Shown: positions 22,345 through 32,004 of the stretch, in pieces
Numbering within the stretch: position 1 is the first letter of the stretch
Layout: each line of letters starts with the position of its first letter
NCBI GenBank assembly: GCA_030062745.1
Contig: CP099843.1
Coordinates: 4,093,001-4,157,000, forward strand
Length of the DNA stretch: 64,000 bases
From: Capitulum mitella
Lineage: Eukaryota; Arthropoda; Thecostraca; Pollicipedomorpha; Pollicipedidae
Direction of reading: 5' to 3'
Program-made: the position numbers and the translations under genes
Notes under the pieces: model-generated
Databases searched by the model: none
The model's input: the letters and a program-made list of their open reading frames with translations, nothing else
Told to the model about the DNA's origin: nothing

Positions 22345-25195
22345 TCCCTCGTGTGAACACCCAGAACCTGTGTAAAAAAATACACGCACTGCAGGTGTAA
22401 ATTGATATACTCTGGAGAGATGTAAGTTTCAAGTGTTGCACACCGTGAGAATGTCACTCGGAAGACGTTACTCTCGAAATATGTGTTGGTGCCAGGTGTG
22501 ATACACGCGGAAGCTGTTGGTTTACACCCTGGATAGAGATAAGAAAACACCGTACCTGAGCAGCAAAAACGACGCCGTATCAGCGCCACCCGTATCAAGT
22601 GTTTACACTCAGAATGGGTGTGAAAAGTTCTCAGTGCACGGTACCTCAGTGGAAATGCTCCCATAATGTTCGAGTGCAAATTTCAGAAGGCGTGTAATGG
22701 AACTAGATGTATTGCGAATCTGGCATTAGGAAAATAGAAATTGTGCGTAACCGTCACCCCTCGCCAGAGTCTCGGGGTATATCGTGCTCAAAGCAGACAA
22801 CTAGTCTGTTATTGGACGTGTGGCTTTGCCACGCGAATTTTTACTCGGTTCCCAAATCCATCGTCCCTTTCGCCCGAAATAATGAAGACGGACCTAGCTG
22901 AAGTTAAGGCGAGGTGATCGATTGAGCATATCATCTTCCCATGCGCGCTGCTTTCCTTGAAAATCGGACACAGCAAAGGTTTTGTATTCACCGAACTGTT
23001 ACTGGTTGCACAGAAAGCACCAAGCCAAAGTCGTCTCGCACCATTCTTGCAAAATACATTTTTCCCAACCAGCGCTCTTCTGGCCGTTGCCGAGACCATC
23101 AGTCATAAGTCCGTTATATATTTTTTCGAATGAATAGTACGCTGCACGGCAGTAGGGATAAGGGAGGGAAGCAGTGCCAATACGTACAACTTCATTATAT
23201 AACGGCAGTGATTACAATAAACTTCAGATACCATCGACGTGGTTAAACCACCTGAAAACGTTCTCGACAAGCATTGTTAAGCCCACACGAGGCTACTGCA
23301 ACTTTTCCACCTTCACATAAATGGGCTCAAATGCAGCGAACAAGCCCGTGCCTTTCTTCAGAATCATTTGAGTCTTCTCCGTGGCCGAGATGCGGTACCT
23401 TTTCAGCATGGTGGCCAGCACGTACTTGCATTCGACCATGGCCAGACGGACGCCAATACAGGCGCGCGGACCCAGTCCGAACGGCATCCAGTTGTACTGG
23501 TTGAGCGAGCGGCTCTGCTCGCCCAGCCAGCGGTCCGGCAAGAACTTCTCCGGATCGGGAAACACCTCCGGGTCCATGTGGAACGGCCAGACGGGTACCA
23601 TCACCTCCGTGCCAGCCGGAATGCGCAGGCCGTTGTATTCCCAGTCGCGCGTGCACAGACGGAAGTGTCGTGAGACCAAACTGTTGAGGCGTAGCGTCTC
23701 CTGCACCACGGCCTCCAGAAGCGGCATCTGCAGCAACGAGTCGTAGGTCACATCGCCGCCCGCGCCGTCGATCTCGTCAATCACACGATCGATAACGTCC
23801 GGGTTCTTCGCCAGGAAGTAGCAGGCCAGGGACAACGTGGTACCAGTCGTGTCGTAAGCAGCCATGAGCATTTCAGCACCCTGCAGCAGCAGTAGGTTCT
23901 CGTCGATCTTGAGGTCGCGGAACTCCTTGGTCGGCACCTTGTTGTCGATGGCGTCCATGAGGGTGCCGACCAGGTCAGGTCTGTCGATGCCTTCTGCCCG
24001 GCGCTCCTTCACCGACCGCCGCAGCAGCTCCATGAAGTATTTCATCGACGGCGCGATGGCCTTTCCAAGCATGTAGTTGCTGACGCTCGGGAAAAACCCC
24101 ATTAGCGCGCCTATCACGGAACCGTCCATGTCGAATCCGCCGAACACGGAGGCGTTCTTGACGAAAGCACTCTCTGTATCGCCAATGTTTGGTACCTTCA
24201 TTCCAAACGAAAATTGCGCCATGACGTCGAGAACCATAGGCCCAAACACGTCGTCTTTGATTTTCAGAACGGGATCCTTCCGCAGCTTTGCATCCATCCG
24301 TTTGAATGCATCATCGGCACATTGCTTCATCGTAGGCATCATCGCCTTCAGCTTGGCGCCAGAAACTAGGGCTGGTGACAGCACGCCTCGCACCAGCTTC
24401 CAGCGCTCACCTTTCAGCACGTCGAGCATGTCGCGTCCAAGCTCGAAATCAAGGATGTTCGGTCGGTCGGTGAAGTGGTCGAAGTCCTTGATCAAGATGC
24501 GTTTGGCCGTCTCCACGTCAGACACGAAAACCTGAGGCGTCATGCCTTCGTACTGACCCCAAATACCACCAAAGCGCTTGGCGTTTCGGATGTCCTCCTT
24601 GGCGCCGTATATCTTCCACGGGCGAGGTATGCTGCCCACAAACGGGTACGGCTTGATCACGGGGATGCCAAGCTTCTCGAGAGTGCCGTGCGTGCGGGTG
24701 CCGTATTTGTACAGCAGCACCACCACAATCGCCAACAGCAGCGGCAGCAGCACGATCAGCGCCATCGTGACGTTTGGCGGTGCGTGCGTGGCCCGCTCGC
24801 CGGCCGCAACGGTCGGTACACTGCCGGTTTCTGATGCGGCCGCCAGCCGCAGACGGAGCGTGTCCTTGGCGAGCCGTCTGAAGGTCAGCGAGAAGCTGAT
24901 TGGAAGACGGCTGCCGCTGAACGGCGCTGTGCTCCGCGCCTACAGCTAGGTGCGGACGCGCTGTTTCATAACACTGAGGGGCCTGATAGCAGGCTCGTGC
25001 CTAATTCACTTGCATGAATCGATCGATTCCTAACTTGGTCCGCGACGAAATTCATCAATGCGTTTTCACCCTGTGTATGTGCCACGACATCGACGAAAAG
25101 CAGTGTCATAAGTGTTTGTTTTGTAGAGCACATGTTTCAGTACAGTCCAGGATTGCCGGTCTGTTTCGCAGGGACTTTGGCCTTTGCTGTACGTT
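22345..25195. repeat. Segmental duplication, copy 1 (contains P450 A)
   Basis: Matches 32005-34840 in the same orientation along about 2.85 kb: the P450 coding region, about 950 bp on its 3' side (for example the block 'cagaatgggtgtgaaaa' and the segment near 22870-23100) and about 430 bp on its 5' side (for example 'tcagtacagtccagga'). Coding sequence is much better conserved than the flanks, as expected under selection or gene conversion. Confidence 0.9.
23293..24765 (-). CDS. Cytochrome P450 (CYP3-clan-like), gene A
   Basis: A complete intronless frame of 490 residues, normal length for a microsomal P450. It would act as a haem monooxygenase in the ER membrane with electrons from P450 reductase; substrates are unknown, though CYP3-clan enzymes typically oxidise xenobiotics or lipophilic hormones. 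Visible parts: an N-terminal membrane anchor (residues 2-19), a proline-containing hinge (GIPVIKPYPFVGS, 33-45), the I-helix oxygen motif AAYDTT (302-307), ExxR of helix K (E356-R359), PDRW (410-413) and the haem-binding loop FGLGPRACIG with Cys436 (429-438). The LSPALVSGAKLKAM segment is typical of the CYP3 clan. I chose the ATG at 24765 because it directly precedes the anchor and is shared with the paralogue. No clear polyadenylation signal was seen downstream. Confidence is high for P450, moderate for clan. Confidence 0.97.
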   Translation of the reverse strand: MALIVLLPLLLAIVVVLLYKYGTRTHGTLEKLGIPVIKPYPFVGSIPRPWKIYGAKEDIRNAKRFGGIWGQYEGMTPQVFVSDVETAKRILIKDFDHFTDRPNILDFELGRDMLDVLKGERWKLVRGVLSPALVSGAKLKAMMPTMKQCADDAFKRMDAKLRKDPVLKIKDDVFGPMVLDVMAQFSFGMKVPNIGDTESAFVKNASVFGGFDMDGSVIGALMGFFPSVSNYMLGKAIAPSMKYFMELLRRSVKERRAEGIDRPDLVGTLMDAIDNKVPTKEFRDLKIDENLLLLQGAEMLMAAYDTTGTTLSLACYFLAKNPDVIDRVIDEIDGAGGDVTYDSLLQMPLLEAVVQETLRLNSLVSRHFRLCTRDWEYNGLRIPAGTEVMVPVWPFHMDPEVFPDPEKFLPDRWLGEQSRSLNQYNWMPFGLGPRACIGVRLAMVECKYVLATMLKRYRISATEKTQMILKKGTGLFAAFEPIYVKVEKLQ

Positions 25196-27429
25196 GAGAA
25201 AACGATTTAAAACTCGTTTCGAAAAGGTTTCCAGCGATGCCCTAATTTGGGCTCAAACTGGGGCTTTACACTGAAAAAAAACAAGAGTGTCTCCATAGAT
25301 TTCAGCGACCTTCTACTATTTTAATTTTCCCTATTCAGTTTAGGCGACTCGTTTTGGTACCTTCTGCTGGCTTCAACTGATACCTTTTCACTTAAGCCCA
25401 TAGCAAGTTTCAACTAAAACTAGCGACTGGAGGCACCCAAACCAGTATCTGGACTTAGCTGAAACTCGGACATGTGTCACTGAATCTAGTAGCTGGTCTC
25501 AGCTGGAACTCGCTACTGACCTGAACGGAATCTCATAAGTAGTCTACCTGGAGCCCAGCGGAGAGTTTCACTTCGTGCTGCCTTACGCGATAATCCTCAT
25601 TTTAACGGCCGATCGTAACGCACGGCATTCCTTCATAAGAGATGTGTTATTGGACGGCATTTTAGTACACCACTACATTCAACATGAAAACATCGGACAT
25701 CAGAACGTAACGTCAAACATAAAACTAAAACTGGCATGGTCAACGCCGGCAAGACTTGTTCCGGTCTAAAACGTCCCGACGTGCCCAGATCAAAACACCG
25801 CCGGCACGACTTGTTCCGGTCTAGAATGTCTCCATGTGCCCAGATCAAAACACCGCGGGCACGACTTGTTCCGGTCTAGAACGTCCCTCGTCCCCACATC
25901 AAAACACGGTGGGGCTCTTGGCCCGTCGCACAGGGCATTCCAGTCATTTCAGCAGGCCGAGAAAGCCAGCAATCTTTTGCCTCTGCTTGCGAAACGTCGC
26001 GCTTTGGTTCTCTTTTACACCAAGACAGGTGCGCTGCACAAAATGCACGAGTGAGTTCGCCTGTTTCACGGCGTTCGTGCGAACACTGAGTGAGCATCAA
26101 GATGCCACATCAAGATGCCGTCTTGCACCTCAGAGTATTCTCTAAAGACCACGCCCTCCGAGGTGACGTTTCCGTTTGCCATCGTGATCGGCCCCCCAGT
26201 TTTCAGAGCCATAGTGGTGACATGTGGAGAGTCTGTCATCGTCCGCACGGTGCCGGCTGAAGAAGAAAGCAAGCGAAATTCAGATCACAGCATTCATTGG
26301 GACGCCATCCCACATCACAACATATGACCGTTGAAATGTCAGGGATACACAGAACATATTCATGAAGAAAATGGGAGGGGGAGAGCTGACGACCAACGGA
26401 AAACACATCACAAGCCACGAATTCGTTTAAACGGTGTGTGATGTCTGGAAGATTTGCCGTCAATGAGGTACTATTTCTAAGTGAAATATACCGATAAATC
26501 TCCAACTTCGTGATGCACTCACTGCACCGACATTTGGGACGAATAACCAAGTAGGAACATTATGATGCTTCTGTTCTGATTCACAAGCCTAAATGGATTG
26601 CAGCGTCTTATATTCGGTGACGAGTGATCTAGGAGACAGGCGTGCAATTAGGCGTGCGCTCGCCACGACACGTGACAACAGAATGCACGCGCCGCCGGCC
26701 GGCCACTCCGACCTCGGCTGCAGCCGGCACGGGTCACGTGCCGACTGCAGCGGGGCGGGCCGGACCCCGACCGGCCGGAGCGGCACCCGGCCGGCCGGTC
26801 AGCGGATAAAACTTGTGCACCTACCCCACATGCACTACAGACGTCAGTGTATAAACGATTGTACATTGGGCAAGATGACGAAGAATAATAACCCAATTTA
26901 AATTTCTTCGATCAGCTGCCGAGGCGGCCGGTGAGGGTGCCCAGTCCGGCGAGGCGGCGCACACGCAGCCGAGTCGGATAGCCCCGGAGGCACAACACAG
27001 GATACCTCACTCGCATCGACGCTCCCAGCGGCCGTAGGAGGGCGCGCGGCGACGGCCGTCCCTGGCGAGGGCACGCCTGTGACATCAAGTGTCGCGTGGC
27101 CGCAGTGACGCCTCACGTGCAGCCGATTTCGTGTCAGCACACGTTCGCCGGCTGCAGAGGTGGTGGAGGCCGGTCGGACAGCGGTGGGGGCTGCACCGTC
27201 TGCACTGCTCGTTTCTTATGTATTTTTTTTTTTTTGAAAATGATTGCTTTCAATTTCAGTGCAGAAAATGAGAAACACCGTTTTTTGGTCTAGTCTTCAA
27301 TTCGGGAAGAGCTGATTGGGGAGTCTGAAAAATCAACGTCAGGTTTTTTTCCGTTTGCCCACAGAGCACAGTCGTGTGCGTGCAGTGCGTGAGACACACC
27401 AGCCGGACATCAGGTTGAAAATATCATTT
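25196..27429. other. No gene recognised between P450 A and the Jockey-like LINE
   Basis: Contains a three-unit tandem repeat (listed separately) and a very GC-rich patch at about 26690-26810 with many GGCCGGCC-like palindromes. I see no coding region with family features. Confidence 0.45.
25745..25909. repeat. Tandem repeat, 55-bp unit, 3 copies
   Basis: The block GACTTGTTCCGGTCTA recurs at 25753, 25808 and 25863, and each unit ends in ATCAAAACACCG or a variant. The units are exactly 55 bases apart. Confidence 0.9.
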
Positions 27430-29750
27430 ATCATGAAAAGAAAAAGAAGAGGAGAAATGACCCCGCCATGGACCACACCATTGTCCAGGGAAAGGAGTCC
27501 GAAAGGGTTCCACTTTTAACTCGCAGTGTGCGGCTGCTGAGATAATAATTTATAAAATGTATGAAGTCCCCACGGAAACTTATGCGATGAAGTTTTGTAA
27601 GAAGACCTGCTCTCGGCACCATATTGCAGGCGTACTTGACATCGAGGAAAATTGCCACGTTAAACTTTCTTGCGAAGAAGCCGCCGCGTGTGTCAGATTC
27701 AAGGCGCAGTACATGGTGAACAGTGGTCCGGCCATGGCGAAAAGCACATTGGGATTTCGAGGGAGTTTGGAGTTTTTCGGCCTGCCACAACATCCTGGAG
27801 TGCACCATTTTTACCACAGTTTTGCATAAAGAAGAAGTAAGTTGAACTGGTCGTTAGGACTCAGGTGCGTCTGCAGGTTTTCCCGGTTTTAAAAGACGAA
27901 CCACAAAAGCATGTTTCCAAGTCGTAGGGATTCTGTTCTGTGTCCAAACATAGTTGAAAAGGTAAGAAGTCTGTCTCTTTGGGTGTTGTCAAACTTCTTG
28001 AGAAATTCATAGTGAATGAACTCCAGATTAACCGATGTTGAACCTAATGAATTTATCGATGAGTTCAGGTCGTGCAAAGAGAAAGCATTGTTGTATGGCT
28101 CTGTGTTGTCTGAATCGAGATCAAAGTCCGGCATATTGTTTGTCATAGGGCTGTCCTGGGTACGAAAGCCTGGGTCATAGTTTATGGAGGAGGACAGTTC
28201 GGAGTTAAACTGACCGTGGAGACTGGCCACGTCTTTTGGGTTATTTATATGAATTCCTTGAATTTTTAGAACTGGAAGAGGACGCTGGAAGCTTCTTTTG
28301 TGTATCAAACTTCGAACAGTATCCCATAATGTGTGCGAGGGTGTGCAGATGGTGAATTTACTCAGGAGCTGTAGCCAACTGGACCGCTTAGCTTCTCGAA
28401 TAGTTCGTGTAACTGGCTTTTTCTTTCTTGTAGTCCAGGAGAGTGGTGGGGTTATCTCTGTTTGAACGGAATCTATTTAGTGCTCTTTCCCGCGCTGCTA
28501 TTGCTTGTTTACAGGCGTCAGACCACCGAGGACACCTGTATCTTCCTTTCGGCTTGGCCGTTGAAATATGGGCTCGCGCAGCGGACACAATCGATTCTGT
28601 TGCTTTTGTGCAAGCATAGTCAACATCTGTGAATTCTGTGACGATTTGACACTAGACTAGGAAGGAGGCCCAGTGAGCTTTTTTAATTGTTCACCCTGCT
28701 CGAGCAGCGCATCGGAAATGTGTTGTTTGGGTTGCACTGTTAACTTATTTAGTTATTATCGGAAAGTAGTCACGAGAAAGAGGGTCGTTTTCGGTTTCCC
28801 ATGAAAGGAAAGGAGCTAATCCGCTAGAACATAATGGAATATCAATATGTGAGACCGATCCAGAGAACTCATCCAGCCGTGTCGTGGAGCCGTTGTGTAA
28901 GAGATGTAAAGCGTTAATTCTAATGAGTTGTTCAAGGACTAGTCCTCCTCTGTCGCATCGGTCAGACCCCCGCAAAAAATGTTTGCTGTTGGCGTCCGAA
29001 CACAATATAATTGGCGGTGGGAGTTGATTAATGATGTTTTGTAGGTCTTCAAGACAAACAGGTACGCCTAGGAGGAGATGTAGAGAACATACACTGATAC
29101 GGCGGTTTGAAATGGGAGCCGTGCAGGCGACCGTTTGTAGGTCTGTTTGAACCGATAGTTGTCTTTTTGTTGTTTGAAATGTAGGTCTGTTTGAACCGAT
29201 AGAGTATTTTTTGGCGTCTATGAACGTCACATTTTGTGACTATAGAGTACCCTGGTAGATGGAAGTCGTACGGATCGTCTGTGAGGAAATGTGCTTCCTG
29301 TAAACATATAGTATTAGAAGAGCAAAACATCAGTAAAGGTATGATTTGGGCCCATTTGCTAAGTAAACCACAGCAACTAAGTAAACCACAACCACACTGT
29401 AAAATAGAGGTCATTACTGTTGCGTAGAACCTAAGGCAGAAACCCTGTCTCTGGAAAAGTAGTGGCATTGTATGTGAGTTAGCTACAGATGCTCTGAGCC
29501 TCTGAAAAGGCCTGTGACCCCTGCTGCGTCCTACCATGACTGGGTGAGCGGCCCCGGGGTCGACTAGGGTCTTGTCGGGCGATGGAGGTTGATTGTCCGT
29601 AGGTGGAGTCCGCAGTAGATCTTCAGCACCAGGGTGGTGTGCGGGTGGATGTGACTGGAACGTGGGCTGCAGCGATCTCCTGGGGGACAAACTGCCCAGG
29701 AGTTGCGGGGGCAGTCAGCCGAATGCATGAAACCGTGAAGCGGCCTGGAT
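27430..29750 (-). mobile_element. Jockey-like LINE, 3'-truncated and decayed
   Basis: Reading on the minus strand. The endonuclease begins near 29400 (NTICLQEAHFLTDDPYDFHL) and continues to about 28745 (DANSKHFLRGSDRCDRGGLV, DEFSGSVSHIDI). The linker lies at 28590-27890 (RCPRWSDACKQAIAARERAL). The first part of the reverse transcriptase is at 27817-27440 (SQCAFRHGRTTVHHVLRLES, then VAIFLDVKYACN, where the usual Asp of the A block is visible). The RT stops before the catalytic YADD block, replaced by unrelated sequence near 27430. Several frame changes separate the domains. The endonuclease and linker style fits the Jockey group; clade assignment is by eye only. Confidence 0.85.
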
Positions 29751-29751
29751 A

Positions 29752-30945
29752 TCAAGGATTGTGAATAATAAAGTCTAGATAAAAGTACCAAGGAACAGGT
29801 AAAAGTCCGCAGATTCCGATACATGTCTAATTTGCCTGATTTGTTCAATATATACGTCGAAAAACTGAGTCCAAGACACGGTGATATACGCACCGTCTGC
29901 CGGCGGGTGCTGTAGACGAACACGGTATGAAATTCACGGAAACTAATTTTAGCGTTTATTTATTTTCTCCTTTCCATGTAATAATTATTGATTCTAGTGG
30001 TTCCTGTGATGGTTTCTCGTGATAAGATTTTGCGAAATTTCAGTAGTTATCAGTCGACACCATTGGCGGAGCTTTCTTCGCGGAGCCTGTTTAGTTCCAA
30101 AATATGCAATTTTTTGAAGCTCTTGGAACTTGTTGGTGTTACTCACAACTGTAGGAGGCAGTTTTGTCATTTTCTACTCACTCTATGTAATTCATTGTTG
30201 ATTTTGATGGCGGTGCATTCTGGTTCATAACAGTTATTCGTGACCTGACCTCAGGTCAATGTCTGGAAATCATTAATACTTTGTCCACTGACAGTAACTA
30301 GATGTCTACATTGCTCCACACTAAAAATGTTACAATTATGAAAAATTCCGTCAGTTTCCGAAAAGAGGACGATATCTCTTAAAAATGAATTTGACATTAT
30401 GTCAATGACCCCGAAATTTCCAAAAAGTTCGTCATAGCAGATTTATTGCATCTATCAAGATCTCTAATACCTGAAACTATTATTGTGATATCACGTTTCC
30501 CCAAAAAATTACAGGGCGCTAAACTTTTTTGGGTACAGGTCCGCTCCATCCAGGGACGCATCCAAGGGTAGGCCATGGGGGCCATGCCCCCCGAGCCAAG
30601 TGGTCTAGACTAGATACATGGCGATTTTGCATGAATAGGTAATAGCGGTCATATATATGTTGCAAAAACAAACATTTTTTGTGTATTAAATATGAGATAA
30701 ATTGTCTAAAATTGCTGCCTTTTCTTGTAAATTCCGTCATATGCCTGTGGCATGTGACAAAAGTAGACATTTGCCCCCACCGAGGAAAATCCCGGCTACG
30801 TGCCTGGCATGACCTGACCGCGGTCAGACACCTGAGTTGACCTGAAGTCAGAACTTTGACGCAAGGTGTAAAATTGAGAGAGAAAATGTACACGAAGTTT
30901 CGTGACGCTTCGCATGTTTGTTCTCTCGCAGATTTGTAAAAGAAA
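29752..30945 (+). repeat. GGTCA-rich interspersed repeat, copy 3
   Basis: Same order of blocks as copies 1 and 2 ('gattccgatacatg', 'aactaattttagcg', 'ggttcctgtgatgg', and the palindrome TGACCTGACCTCAGGTCA at 30241-30258). The left end is truncated relative to copy 2. It is interrupted at 30549-30809 by the short MITE-like repeat and lies between the two P450 genes. Confidence 0.75.
30549..30809 (-). mobile_element. Short MITE-like repeat, copy 2
   Basis: Inverted relative to 6026-6297. The shared blocks are 'acgtagcc.ggattt', 'catatgcc', the G-run with 'ggccatgggggccat', and the complementary outer ends. It interrupts copy 3 of the GGTCA-rich repeat, so it moved after that repeat had inserted. 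Confidence 0.7.
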
Positions 30946-30989
30946 AAATGCCATGAACATTCTGGATTTCACCTCAGACTATCAACTAA

Positions 30990-31780
30990 TTCCGAATCCT
31001 AGCAACCATTGGACATACCATGATATCAGATACGTCTTTGCCGAGAAGAAAAATCTCATCACCTCTGCAGAAACACCCCAAGCCTCTGGATTATATCTTA
31101 TACACTGATGGCTCCCGTATCCATCAGGCTACCCCACGGCAGTCATAGGAGGTAGGATGCTCCTCTCCATTCGGTTTTCAAACCCAAACCCCGCGGAAAT
31201 ACGGGCCTTGCTCGCTGCCATGAACCACATCAAACATAAAAAAATGGCAGAGGGCTGTCATGTACACTGACTGACAATCAACACTTCAATCGTTGCGCCT
31301 ACCACACACATCACACACCCAGACATCCAAGCACTCGTACAGACACACAACGTATTCTCCAACAACACTCACCCCATTCTCCTGTGGGTGCCGGGGCTCA
31401 GCTGCATCCCTAGCAACGAGGCAGCCGATGCCCTGGCCTGCAGACACAACACTTATACCCAATCAGGACGACGACCGAGTGCGTTGCACAGACTTAGATG
31501 CACTCGCAGCTTCAAAATGTAAGCATTAGGTGCGAAGGCACTGGAATATTTACGCTCACTTTCATATGTACCGTATTAAATCGAAATTGACACCTTGGCA
31601 AACTTCCGACCATAACACTCGACACAAGCAAGTTGTCCTATCCCGCCCGCATCGGTCACAGCCGCATCACGTATTCATATGTCTCGGATGGACTCGGACC
31701 TACTCAATGCCTCACGTTTCAGCATCGAACACTTCCAAAACTCCGTGCTCCTGATCTTTGAACGCAGAAGCATGGTGAAC
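30990..31780 (+). mobile_element. LINE 3' fragment with RNase H domain
   Basis: Translation in shifting frames shows YILYTDGSRIHQA near 31095 (first RNase H Asp), AEIRALLAAMNHIKHKK near 31195 (the acidic residue of helix A) and ILLWVPG followed by NEAADALA near 31375-31440. A terminal segment resembles the RIGHSRITYSY tail near 31640 seen at the C-terminus of R1/I-group LINEs. RNase H makes the I/Nimb-type groups likely. It is 5' truncated, with several frame changes, so it is inactive. It is unrelated to the minus-strand Jockey-like LINE next door. Confidence 0.75.
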
Positions 31781-32004
31781 CTTGTTTGTTAGCTTTATTC
31801 GAATGTGTAAAAATGATTCTACCGGAAATGTGAATAAGGGAAGTATTACGGCACAGGGGAGTGCAGTCTGGAAGTGTGGCACTCAGCAGAGATATAAGTG
31901 TGGGGTGTGGTACCTGAAGTTGTTAGCTTGTAACCAATGTGGATGTAAAACAACACTTAACTGGGCTATTAAAAACGGCATGGGATTAGCAATTCTAGTA
32001 CAGA
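31781..32004. other. Boundary region left of duplication copy 2
   Basis: About 220 bp between the LINE tail and the point where similarity to 22345 onward becomes visible. No gene seen. Confidence 0.4.
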
